NCBI GenBank assembly: GCA_905182985.1
Contig: CAJJDN010000003.1
Location: forward strand, 112,802-176,801
DNA from: Paramecium sonneborni
Lineage: Eukaryota > Ciliophora > Oligohymenophorea > Peniculida > Parameciidae
Direction: 5' to 3'
DNA: 64,000 nucleotides
Shown here: piece after piece, positions 53,348-64,000 of the stretch
Numbering within the stretch: the stretch's first letter is position 1
Layout of the letters: every line of letters begins with the position of its first letter
The notes under the pieces: generated by a model
Seen by the model: only the letters and a program-made list of their open reading frames with translations
The model's database searches: none
Told to the model about the DNA's origin: nothing
Made by a program: the position numbers and the translations under genes

Positions 53348-55326
53348 ATGAGTTAATAAGTTGAATTAGCATCTGTATTTGGATTAAATTTCTTACTCAT
53401 ATTGTTCACTTTTATTTGCTATCATGTGTTATTTGTGAGAAAAGGAATTTATTTTCCAGGACCTGAAGACGGATCAATCTTACTAATATAAAATTCATTC
53501 ATAACGATAAAACATAATATAAGGCTACTTCTTGAATTTGATAAGGTTTATTTTACTAAATCTTGTGGGTATATGAAATTATAAGTTCTTTAGGGTGGAT
53601 GGATATTAGTATCTCTATTTCATCAGATAACTTATTAAATTATAAATAGCATTCTTCTTGATAGCCATCATATCTGCTATTTTCCCTCCAAATAAAACTA
53701 CTTTTATTATTATAGATTAAGATTTTACTCCTTCCTTTTAATTTTGTATGACTTTAATATATTGTGGAATTCTGATTTTGTTTGTTTATAACCTTTTAGA
53801 GGAAATTAATAATTAAGAGATACAATAACAAAGAGAAATTGATTTAATAAGATAACATTCAATATTTATAAAAGGAATTAAGGATAATGTGACTTAAGAA
53901 GATATTAAAAATTACTTTCAATCTATTTTCAATAATTTATCTGCTAGAGTTTTGTCTGTTGTGATCATTCCTAAATATCCTATTAAGGAAATCAAAAATC
54001 AAAAAGAAACTGAATTATATTTACAAAATAAAGATTAATTGCTTTTAAGTTGTTTTTCCCCAAAATTAAAAGAAATTCCAAAAGTGGAACCTAATAGTGG
54101 CCATGCTATAGTCACTTTTGATACTATTTAAGCAGTTAATCTTAGCATATAGCTTTTTAATTTAGAGTTATCAGATTGTTTAAAATCAAAAGTTTAAAAC
54201 GAAATTGATTAACTAACAATCAGTAATACTTATATTTTGGCATATGAAGCTCCTGATCCATTTGATGTAATTTACTTATATTTAAATACTACTTTAAAAA
54301 ATTTAATATTAAGAAGATTTTTGTTATAAATCCTTCTAATTTTAGTTTTACTATTTTTTACAACTCCAGCAAGTGTTATTGAATTTATTGGATTTGATAA
54401 TTCAATTGAAAAAGAAGAATAAAAATAAGAGAAAATATCAATATTTAGATAATATTTGTCATTGATTTTAGTTGTATTAATAAATAGTGCTATTCTACTG
54501 TTAATTTAATTGTCATCTAGATGGGAAAGACATATTAGCAAATCATAATACCAAATTCGAATATTTAATCGTTGTGTTTTTTATTTGACAATGAATATGC
54601 TGGTGATTCCAGCAATTTCATTTCTGGCAGTTCACAATATTTATTAAATAGTAATGTAAGGCGCTACAAATATGTTATCAGCTATACAAGCTGTTTATTT
54701 TGTAATATATTTTATTAATAATAAAGTTAAATAATGGGAAATTTTTTATAGGAATCATTATTTAAGCTGGTTGTGTCTCATTGATTACAATTTTAAGATT
54801 AGATGAAATATTCACAAGTTATTTAAGTGTTAAATATGCTTAAATAAAAAGATAGCAATTCAAGATATATCCATATCTATAACCTCTTGGAGATATATTT
54901 TCTTATGGATATTATTATGGATTGTAAATGACAGTACTTTTTATTGTAATGACATTCTCCACAAATATTCCATTTATTCATCTAGCTGGTGTATTCTATT
55001 CTATGTGTAGATTTTATGTTGATAGTATAAATTTATAAACAGTTTTTGGCTAAGAGGTGTAGTCTAACAATAACTTAATTTAAACAACTTTAATCACTTG
55101 CTTTTATACAATTTATCCGAAATTGCTTCTAAATTTTGTTATGTTTGTATTGTAATGGAATACGAAATATACTCTCTTAACTATTGCATTGTTCATAATT
55201 TCATTGATAATAATAATATAAATTAAAGTTAAGCTTGATCGTTTTAATACCTCTAATTTACTTGCTGATAACAAAATAAATCAATTAGTGAATTATAATA
55301 TTTATTAACATCCACTTTCAAAGTGA
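53348..55326 (+). CDS. TMEM63/OSCA (CSC1) family cation channel (642 aa)
   Basis: Introns of 25 nt (TAG, about 53570) and 25 nt (AAG, about 54703); spliced length is exactly 643 codons. First membrane segment ELASVFGLNFLLILFTFICY, then VYFTKSCG and LIKLQIAFFLIAIISAIFPP. A cytosolic RRM-like insert reads HSIFIKGIKDNVTQEDIKNY and GHAIVTFDTIQAVN. The 7TM core follows: AYEAPDPFDVIY, LILRRFLLQILLILVLLFFT, LRLDEIFTSYLSVKYAQ, GDIFSYGYYYGLQMTVLFI and NIPFIHLAGVFYSMCRFYVD. These match the RSN1_7TM pore family, whose members are mechanically or osmotically gated cation channels. It is shorter than most OSCA/TMEM63 proteins (700-800 aa). It ends 15 bp before the K+ channel on the same strand. Confidence 0.88.
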
Positions 55327-55341
55327 TAATTATATTATTTA

Positions 55342-58300
55342 ATGAGTATTTCAAACGAGATTTAACAGAACTCATTTAGTTTATAAGATGAGATATTCTA
55401 AGGACCTACTCCAATGATGCTTTCTGGAAGGATAATTGTGGGAGATGGAGATTCAAGCAGATTTCTTCCAGCTAGTTGGAATTCTTTCACAGTACCTGAC
55501 TAAATGAAATTGGCAGATTTAAGCCAATAATCTATCCATGCTATACCAATTGAGATGCACAAATCGACAAAGGGTATGAGAAAATCTGAATATTAATCTG
55601 CATATGTAGCTGAAGATGATGATTAATCTAATGGTAAACCTCAATTTCTGAAATTAATAATTGCTAAGAGTTTTTAAAATAATTTTATAAGCAATCTTTG
55701 GAATAGATCTTATTTAAGAAAATTAAATTAATTATCTAATTATTAGATTTAGGTCTTGGATGATTTATAAATAGAAAATGAAACATATTTTCAAGATTAA
55801 AAAAGAACTTTTACAAAATTGGAAAAAATAAAACGATTTTTCTCATATATTGAAGTCTTCACACCTTATAGTTAATTTATTTTTATATGGGGTCTTTTTT
55901 AAATATTAATATATTTATTGATATTTTTTTGGCTGCCATATAAAATATCTTTCAAATTAGAATCAATTGGAGATTTCTTAGGATATAATCAAACAAAACA
56001 GATTCTTGAAATACTGTTTTTATCTATACTTAGTTTAGATGTATTTGTTGGATTGAATTTGGCATTTATTTATAAAGGAATAATAATAAGAAATAGAAAG
56101 AGAATAATAATAAATTATTTTCGATAATATGCATTTGTAGATTTGGTATCTTATAGTGAATATATAAGGATTAAAGGTTTCACTCAGTACAATAACCCTG
56201 TAGTTTTTTATTTTAACAAACAATGGTGATTCGAATTAAATGTTGATAATATAAATAGCATTGTGTGCTGTATTTTATGTTTTAAGGATGACAAAGATTA
56301 ATAAGATTTTAGCTTAAATATAAGAGTAGAAATTATAATAAATAATATAGATTTTTTAATTTGTATGGTTCTTTAAACGATTTAGTTGGATTATTAAAGT
56401 TGACAATGATAATTGTATTTATTGCTCATATTTGTGCATGTGTTTGGCATGGGATAGCATTTTATAATGATGAATATTCTTGGTTAGATGCTTATGAATT
56501 AAGAGATAAAGGAAATGCTTCAAAATATAATACTGCTATATATTGGGCAACAATGACTATGACAACTGTTGGATATGGAGATATTACAGCAAAGAATAAT
56601 ATTGAATTATTAATAAATAATTTAACTATGCTTATAGCATCAATAGTATTTGCTTATTCAGTTAATAGCATTGGAATATTTGTATCAAATATGTATAAGG
56701 GAGCTATGGAATATAGTAGAAGTGTAACATTAATTAACACATTTATGTCTAAGAATAAAATTTAATTTGAGTTATAAACAAGGATAAGAAGTTATTTAGA
56801 ATATATTTGGTAAGAGGAACAAAATATGAATGATGAAGAAGTTGCAACTTTGATAGGAAAATTAAGTAGCAATTTATAGGAGGAATTATAATATTAATTG
56901 AGAGGAAATATATTAAGTACTTGTAAAGTTATGGTTAAGACATTTTCATAAAAAATGATTAAATCTTTATTGGGTTAAATGGAAGAATAGAGTTTCTCTC
57001 CTGAAGAAAGAATAATAACTATTAATTAAAGTGATGATTCATCTTTGTATATTATTACAAAAGGAGAAGTTGAAATCATTTTTGAAGGATAAAATAGTCT
57101 AAATGAAAAAGTTAAAAGAAATAGTTTAAAATTTTTATCATAAGGTGATTATTTTGGAGAATTAGCATTCTTTACTGGTTAACCTAGAAAGGCTACAGCT
57201 ATTTCTCGAGCATTTACAAAAGTATTCAAAATTAAAAGAGAAAACTTTATAAAGATTTTATTATCATATCCAAATGATTATGAAAAATATTGTTAATTAA
57301 ATCACACACTTATGTAATAAGATTATAGTGTTTTATAAATAAATTGTTATAGTTGTTAAAGTAATCATCATTTAATTGACAAATGTAATTATGTACATTT
57401 CTGTCCAGATAAAGAAGCTATATTAAAAAGAGAATTATATCCATATGATTAAAAAAGAAATAAAGTTAGGGGTAGATATGAAAGAGATAGAGTATTGAGT
57501 CCTTGGATTATGTAAAAGTATGTTATGACAAAAGCAAAAGAACTTTAATAAGAATTATAATATTTAGCAAATAAAGGAACAGAATTTGAAGATATGGATC
57601 AACATTCAAATTTAATTAATGATGTTTATGAAGATGAAGGTTTTTTAAATATTTTATATATTTTTAGTTGAAATTGATGTTCCATCATCATTAAATTAAA
57701 GAAGTAATTCAAGAACATTTAGTAAACTTAGTCAAAAATAATCCTAATAAAATTAAGAAACTGATGAGGATGAATCTAAAAATTATTCTAGAAAGGTAGT
57801 CATTCCTAGAACTACACTTTAAACTGCTGGTTTTGGTGGCGGAATGCGAGATAGCACAAATGTAGATATTTTAAAAGATGAAGAATATTAAGAAAGTTCA
57901 GATGAAGAATCTGATGAAGAAAAAGATCAAGTTTTAATGTAATTGCCAATACCTACAAATAAAAGCTAAGAAGCTATTAGAAATTAATAATAAAAAATTA
58001 CATTTACTCGTAAAGAATCAGCAGAAGATATTATTCCTCGTTCATAAAATCAAAGATCTAACACTTATACCCAAAAGGGCAGAAACTCTTAAACTATTAA
58101 AAGAACTTTGACCCCTGAAAAAATATATCCGCCAAATCCATCTGATTTAGAAATTAGAAATAATGCTAGAAGACCTACATCCAAAAAATAGTCTAGTGCT
58201 ACTAGAACTTTTACTAGAAATTAAGGTAGAGAAATGACAGCTGATGCCAATCCTACTTCTTTTATGGATAATTAGACATATAATTAACATACATCTACAA

Positions 58301-58672
58301 CTATTTTAGGATAATTTGATAAGATGTAAGTTTTTATGCATTATTTTCCATTCAATAATTATGATTCAGTCATAAAAAGGTATATTCTATCATATATTTA
58401 TTGTTAGATATTCTAGATTATAAAAATTCTTTGGTAAAAAACGATTATATCCAGAATTTTCTAAATATTCCTTTTTCTTTATGACAATTAAAAAAGGATG
58501 GAAATTAAGGAAGTTAGGAGCAAAATTGTCTGGAAAAACATTTGCAGAATCACTAAAAAAACCATTTTCAAAAACATTTTAAAGTTTTAAAACAGTAAAA
58601 AAAGTCGTAAACAATACAACTGGCAATGGAGGTGGTGGTACTTCACCATTACGATTGCATTCCTTTAAATGA
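55342..58672 (+). CDS. Cyclic-nucleotide-binding K+ channel A with zinc-knuckle motif (1072 aa)
   Basis: Introns of 31 nt (AAG, about 56138), 25 nt (about 56326), 28 nt (about 57641) and 28 nt (about 58381); spliced length is exactly 1073 codons. Acidic/Ser-rich N-terminus, S1-S6 with voltage-sensor-like RMTKINKIL and the K+ filter TMTMTTVGYGDITAKN. The C-linker (RIRSYLEYIWQEEQNMNDEE) leads to a cAMP/cGMP-binding domain: YIITKGEVEIIFEGQN, then GDYFGELAFFTGQPRKATAI. At 57345-57386 follows CYSCQSNHHLIDKC, a CX2CX4HX4C pattern. A 350-residue disordered tail and a conserved end (KGWKLRKLGAKLSGKTFAES) complete it. The family sets membrane potential and ciliary beating. It faces channel B tail to tail. 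Confidence 0.92.
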
Positions 58673-58746
58673 TTTAACAATTACATTTATGGCTTTTTAT
58701 AATTTTTAAATATAATATTAATCAAGTTTATAGTTATAAATGATTA
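58673..58746. other. Short convergent interval
   Basis: 74 bp between the stops of the two K+ channel genes; both 3' ends must lie within or beyond it. Confidence 0.7.
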
Positions 58747-61279
58747 TCATTCTTCCTAATGTAACTTTTCTAAAAATAAAGAAGGTCCTCCATATTTTTC
58801 TATAAGTTTTTCAAAGTAAACAGCTCTTTCAGCTGACATGGAGCGAATCCTTTACTTATTTTTATTTGATTTATTTAATTTAAATTTGAATCTCATGCTT
58901 CTACTTTATTCTTATAGACATTGATTTAAAATATAATCTACTCTATCATTATAAATTTTAAGAATCTAATCTATATTAAATTATGTGAAAAAAGCTTGCA
59001 TAATACACATTCTTTCAAATTCATCTTCCTGTTAATGTTTCATTATTTTAAACTCTTCAATTTCTTCAAAACATTCTAATGCTGGTTCTTCTTCAATATG
59101 TCTATTTTATTATTATTTATATGATACTGTTATAATTAAGTTAATTTATCATCATTTTGAATTTCTTATGCATTAAAAACCAGCTTTATTTCATTTGCAA
59201 CTTCATTTGTAAGTTAAAGACAACCTCTTGAGTTATATCTAATTTTATCAAGTCTTTTGTAATTTTTATTATCCTTTTTCTATTCTTAAATAAATTCTTA
59301 TATTAACTCTTATTTTCTATCATTATTAATTACAAAATGCAACTTTGGACATTTATAAACAAAATGATCAACTTTTTAACATCCAAAACAAGGTAAATCA
59401 AGAGGAGTAAGATCCTCATTAAGTTCAATAATATGTTTATTCATTTAAAAGTATTAATTTTATGTTTGATTTTTCTTTAATAGATCTATAAATTTCTTTT
59501 TTTTTAATTTTTAAACATATACAAAATCTAATGTATAAACAGAAGCACTTCTAGATTTATCACTAAAAAAACTTAATTCTCCAAATGTTGAACCTTTTTC
59601 TAAATTCTTAATCCAAGTAAACGTTTTTTATATACATAACATTACTTTTCCTTAATTTAAAAAATATAAACATCTTTCTTCTATGTTTTAACCATTTTCT
59701 TATTCTAAAGGATCATCTCCCTCCATAAAAATACATTCTTCAGGTCCAAATATTTATTCTTCTAATTCAAAGGGTAGTTAAAGTAATAAATCTTTTTCAA
59801 ATTTATTCTATTTAAATACTTTAGAATTATTTATCAAATCTGTATTTACTGCAGCTAAGACTTCAACTCTTAAAGATTAAGATAATACTTCTAAAGCTTC
59901 TTTTTCATTTACTTAAGTAGACTCTTTTTCATATTTATATTCTAAATATTTTCTTACTCTTGCTTATAAATCTTTTGGTATATCATTTGATTTTAAAAAT
60001 TAATTAGCTTAACCCATTTTTTATCTTATTATTTTTTCATTATAATCCATTGAAACAAATATTCCACCTATACTATTCATTATGTATGCAAATATACAAC
60101 AAGCTAACAACATTACAACTATTCCAAATATTTTTTCTATTGATGTTACTGGTGTTATATCACCATATCCTACAGTTGTCATTGTTGCAGTTGCCCAATA
60201 AACAGATGCAATATATTTTACATACCAATCATTATCTTATATTTCTTAAGCTTTTAACCAACTATTATTTCCATAAAAATTTTCTTAATCGGCTATAAAA
60301 TGCCAAATACAAGCTAACCAATGTGCAACAAAAAGCATTATAAATGTCAATTTTATTACTTTATACAATGATATCATTGAATTTGATAAATCTACATAAT
60401 CTTCTAATTTTAAAAATATTTTCTTAAGTTTCAATACTCTTAAGAGTCTTATAACTTTTATAAAACGAAAGAATTTAAATATTCTTAATAATTTTAAAGT
60501 ATTTGCTATTTATTATTGTTATTATTATTTATTTCTTGCATCTTGTATTTGACTTTCATCAATTTCATCTGAATTTAAAATTTCCTATGTAGAACTATTT
60601 ATAATCAAATCAAAAGGAACAGTTGAAACTATTAATCTTATCAATTATTTATACCAAGATCAATCCAAAACCAAGCCATTAAGTATTTTTTAGCTATTAA
60701 TTTTCTATCATAAATGTACTATCCTTTGTGTTGATATGAAGTATTAAAATTTATTAAAATATCTAAACTAAATATTGCAATTGATGCAAAATTAAAATTC
60801 TCAAAGAAATCAGATTCTATTGTAAAACTAATATCCAAAGGTAATATTAAAATTGCAAGAAATATAACTATCATAGTAAATAAATCCCACAGAATTCTGA
60901 ATCTATCTTCAGGCTTAAAAACCTCAATTTAAAATCTATAGATCTTAACAGGTTTTTTCACAACTAATACTGAATGTCTTTTAAAACCCTGTTCCATTAC
61001 TGTCTAAATTCTTTAATTTGTTTTTTAACCATGAATTGTAATTTAAGCTAAATCTGAGTCCTACCCATTATCATTTGCTAAATCATTTAATATATTCAAT
61101 TGCCTTTCATCAAATAATTAGTTTACATCTTCCAGCTCTTCTTAATGATCATTCTTTTAAGAATATTTATAAATGAATGTCTTTTTTATATCACCTGCTT
61201 TAGCTGTCAACATTCTTTCTTCTTCTATTTAGATAGATTGATATTTATTATCTTCTACTATTAATGAAGATTAATTCAT
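58747..61279 (-). CDS. Cyclic-nucleotide-binding K+ channel B with zinc-knuckle motif (826 aa)
   Basis: Two 26-nt TAG introns (near 60650 and 59120); spliced length is exactly 827 codons. N-terminus acidic; S1 ILWDLFTMIVIFLAILILPL, S3 LMAWFWIDLVSTVPFDLII, and an S4 with regularly spaced basics (LKLLRIFKFFRFIKVIRLLR). The filter is ATMTTVGYGDITPV. The C-linker LQARVRKYLEYKYEKEST is followed by the CNBD (YFLNQGKVMLCIQKTFTW; GSTFGELSFFSDKSRSASVY; note TFGELSFF with S before A). At 59349-59390 the protein reads CFGCQKVDHFVYKC, a perfect CX2CX4HX4C zinc knuckle. A helical C-terminal tail ends ERAVYFEKLIEKYGGPSLFL. The arginine that contacts the cyclic-nucleotide phosphate may be replaced (KSRSAS), so ligand binding is not certain. 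Confidence 0.92.
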
Positions 61280-61810
61280 ATTATTATTTTAATATTATAC
61301 ACAAATCAAATTCCATTAATAATTATAAGTAAAAAACTATTAGAAGTTTAAAGATAGATGAGTTTCTTAATGGATTTATAATTATTTTAAATAGTTGCTA
61401 ATCTCATTTTATACATTATTCAAGTTTTACTCAATTAATAATTTCTTTCATTTATATTAAAATAACTATTAAATTTATTTTTGTAAAAAACAATAAGTAA
61501 ACTTTTTAAACATCTATATTTAAAATCCAAATAAATTAACCATTTTAATTGTTTGATAAAAACAAGATTGTTTTGATTCTTTTTATTCATTATTTATAAA
61601 ATTTATAAGGATTATTTTCTCAAATAAAAAATTTGTAGAATTGATGATATTTAAATCATAGTCCTTTTTTTCAATTATACTATATTTTAAACAAATTGAA
61701 TTAAGTATAATCTTAATTTGAATGATATTTTGAGATAAAATAATATTAATTGAATTCTGTATATATACAATGTACAAAATATTCATAAATTATAACCCGT
61801 TTATGAAATC
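61280..61810. other. Intergenic, AT-rich
   Basis: About 530 bp between two minus-strand genes. A short frame at 61583-61786 is I/N/L-only and looks like AT-rich noise. Confidence 0.5.
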
Positions 61811-63680
61811 TCATTATCTTCTCATTTATTGATTTTATAAGAAGATTTTCATTTATTTCAAAAATTTTTCATCATTACAATTCATTTCGAATGATGTATT
61901 AGATGAAATGGATTAAGTTTTTATAAAATCTTAATTTTTAATTTTTTCCTATTTAATTTTATCAAACAATTTTTTCCATTCCTTTTTATCCACATTATCC
62001 ATATAAACAGTAGAATGAAGTTTCATATCTGTAAGTTTTTGTCTTAATGGTTCAAAATTTTAATATTCTGCCTACATTTCAGAATAGCCAAAACTTATTA
62101 AACTGGTTCTTCTAGATGCTTATCTAACAAATTATCTATTAAATTTAGTTGGGCTATTTTCTAATTGTAGATATTATTGGTAATCAACTTTTTATTTTTC
62201 TTAAGTAAAATTTGATTATTCTTCTTCTTCTTCTTCCATTTGATTACCATCATCACTATATCTATGAATGAAAAACAATTAGCTCATCAAACCTTAAGGA
62301 ATTATACACATTTTTAGATAATTTAATTATAATAAAGAATTTTCTAAACAATGTCTTTAATTTTCCTTCTACAATTCTTCTTGAGAATTTTGAATAATCA
62401 TAACTTGTTTTTGAATATTTAAATTATCATTAATCTAAAAGTTTGATAACTATTGTTATAGTTTAGATTATAATAGTGTAGCAATTTCTTTATGGCTTCT
62501 ATCCATAACAGTTAAACATTTAGGGCAAAATTATGTTAAGGCTCCTATTTATAAGATTATTTTTTAAGTATAAATGATAGATTCATCTTATAATTATTCT
62601 AATATTGATTTGATTATCCAACTATCTTCTTAAAAAAGGTCTTAAATTATTGAGATTAATAATGTAATTTCAGAATGAGAAGATGTTATATCTATGTAAT
62701 GATTCCATTATTAAAATAGATCATGAATATCACCTTACTTCAGTAACTTTTCAAAATCTAAACATAGAGACTTATTTTTATCAATTAATGGAAATCTAAC
62801 TATAACTGAGTGGTTTTATTCCTATTTATAAGTTTATATATTACATTTTAAAATATTATTTTTAATGAAGCCACTAACATATTAGATTTCGTATGTTCTA
62901 ATTATTTAGTTTTTCGTTATATTTCGTAGTTTTGTTAAAGTTTTTAAAATTTATTTAAATCATTTCTGATAAGTTACATATTTTTCTTATATTTATTCCT
63001 TCTATTAATCTCATTGACTAAAAATTTTAATAAGTTTTCGTCAGTTTTTTCATCAATAATTCTTTATTAAGAATTACGTAAAATTGACATTTGGAGGGTT
63101 TCCGAAATGTCGTTTGTATAATTATCGAAATATTCTATAAGATAGTTAATTATATACTTTCTTTGTTGTAAGCTAAACAATTTAGATAAGATGTGAGCAA
63201 AATAGGGTTACTTTGATCAGGATAGAATTTGTGGTAGAGAATGAATAAATATTCTAACTGGAGTATAAGCTCCATAAGTTCTTTAGTTTCAATTTCATCA
63301 AACCCAGGAGCACTTCGACTAAAAGTTTAATAGAGAGCATTGGTAGATCCATGGTTTTTTACTTCTAAAAAACTCTTTGCCCTTCTAAATTTAGAAATTT
63401 TATCTATTGTTTTTCCTTATTGAGACATTTAAAAATTGTATATAGTTTTATTTAAGTTGTAAGCAAAGTCATCGAAGTCAATATTCTCTAATTTGTATTG
63501 TGAATGGGATCTAGCTGCCTTGAATTATATGAAATCAGCATGTGCCATCATACCAAATTTATTAATATTTAAAAAATATTCAAATATCACAGTCCTTTTA
63601 TTCTCAATTAATACGCAATATTATTTTATATGAAAGAATTCTAATTCATATTTAATTTTGATTCACTATTAATAGTCATT
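61811..63680 (-). CDS. Coiled-coil protein of unknown function (607 aa)
   Basis: Two 23-nt TAG introns (near 63147 and 62829); spliced length is exactly 608 codons. Starts MTINSESKIKYELEFFHIKQ; a shorter start at 63428 is in the same frame, but the upstream part (FEYFLNINKFGMMAHADFIQ, FDDFAYNLNKTIYNF) is clearly coding. A folded N-terminal 170 residues contains ELMELILQLEYLFILYHKFY. A coiled coil follows (NLLKFLVNEINRRNKYKKNM; LNKFQKLQQNYEIQRKTKQL). The middle has FCPKCLTVMDRSHKEIATLL. Then comes an acidic run (EEEEEQ) and a basic C-terminal tail (EWKKLFDKIKQEKI). A single CxxC is not enough for a zinc domain. Function unknown. Confidence 0.82.
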
Positions 63681-64000
63681 TTAAATTTAAGTTTATTTTA
63701 TTTTCATTATAATAATGGAAAATATTATATATTCATATTATCATCCTTTTTTTTTTATTTCTATTAATACTCTTAATAATTAAGAATTTCTTATTTAACT
63801 TTTTCTTTATTTTTATTGGGTTTCAATTTATTAATTATACTAAAATTAGGCATAATCAAATTCATCAAAAATTAAACACATTTAATTCTTATCTTGACTC
63901 ATTTAACTATTTTAAATCAATTCATATTCATTTAATTATTATAAACTTCTTTATTTGTTAAAAATTGATGACTATTTTTGTATAAAAAGAGTTTCTGTTA
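63681..64000. other. AT-rich right end
   Basis: The last 320 bases upstream of the coiled-coil gene show no gene on either strand; they probably hold its promoter. Confidence 0.4.

Noticed and set aside
61583..61786. Minus-strand frame of 67 codons (I/N/L/K only)
   Set aside because: Low-complexity AT-rich spacer; no start context, no introns, no protein-like composition.

Overview
The window is nuclear DNA from a ciliate of the genus Paramecium, most likely the macronuclear (somatic) genome. Two properties show this. First, long and recognisable proteins read through TAA and TAG as glutamine and stop only at TGA. Second, genes are broken by extremely short introns. I resolved about 74 of them by hand, each 20-32 nt long, starting almost always with GTA and ending in TAG (about 56), AAG (about 17) or CAG (1). 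For most multi-exon genes the CDS length minus these introns is an exact multiple of three, which is a strong internal check. Base composition is very AT-rich. The species cannot be named from the sequence.

Layout. 1-8.3 kb: start of a truncated gene at the left edge (-), a small secreted Cys-rich protein (+), an N-myristoylated pseudokinase (-), an SF1 helicase of the UPF1/SEN1 type (-) and a 231-aa ciliate protein (-). 8.6-16 kb: a SHIPPO/STPGR-type ciliary protein (-), a frameshifted protein-kinase pseudogene (-), a small protein (+), a 784-aa coiled-coil protein (-) and the RNase P/MRP subunit Rpp30 (-). 16-21 kb: an LMBR1-family membrane protein (+) starting only 8 bp from Rpp30, an exact 1178-bp duplication separated by a single N (probably an assembly artefact), and an alpha-arrestin-like gene (-). 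21.6-30 kb: a poorly resolved coding region (-), cohesin subunit Scc3/STAG (+), mitochondrial ribosomal protein mL43 (+), an unknown protein (+) and a MORN protein (-). 30-46 kb: an ABCC transporter (-), a decayed gene (-), IFT121/WDR35 (+), a second MORN protein (+), a WD40 protein (+), long-form tRNase Z (-), a probable broken gene (+) and a FAM136A-like CX3C protein (-). 46-64 kb: an unknown protein (+), a second arrestin (+), a TPR-like protein (+), a Ser/Thr kinase (-), a TMEM63/OSCA channel (+), two cyclic-nucleotide-binding K+ channels tail to tail (+ and -) and a coiled-coil protein (-).

The genes are mostly unrelated in function, as is normal for a compact eukaryotic chromosome. Themes are ciliary biology (IFT121, STPGR protein, MORN proteins), membrane excitability (a mechanosensitive-type channel beside two K+ channels), RNA processing (Rpp30, tRNase Z, helicase) and mitochondria (mL43, FAM136A). 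The observation most worth following is that both K+ channels carry a CX2CX4HX4C zinc-knuckle signature just after the cyclic-nucleotide-binding domain. No CRISPR, rRNA, tRNA or transposase was seen.
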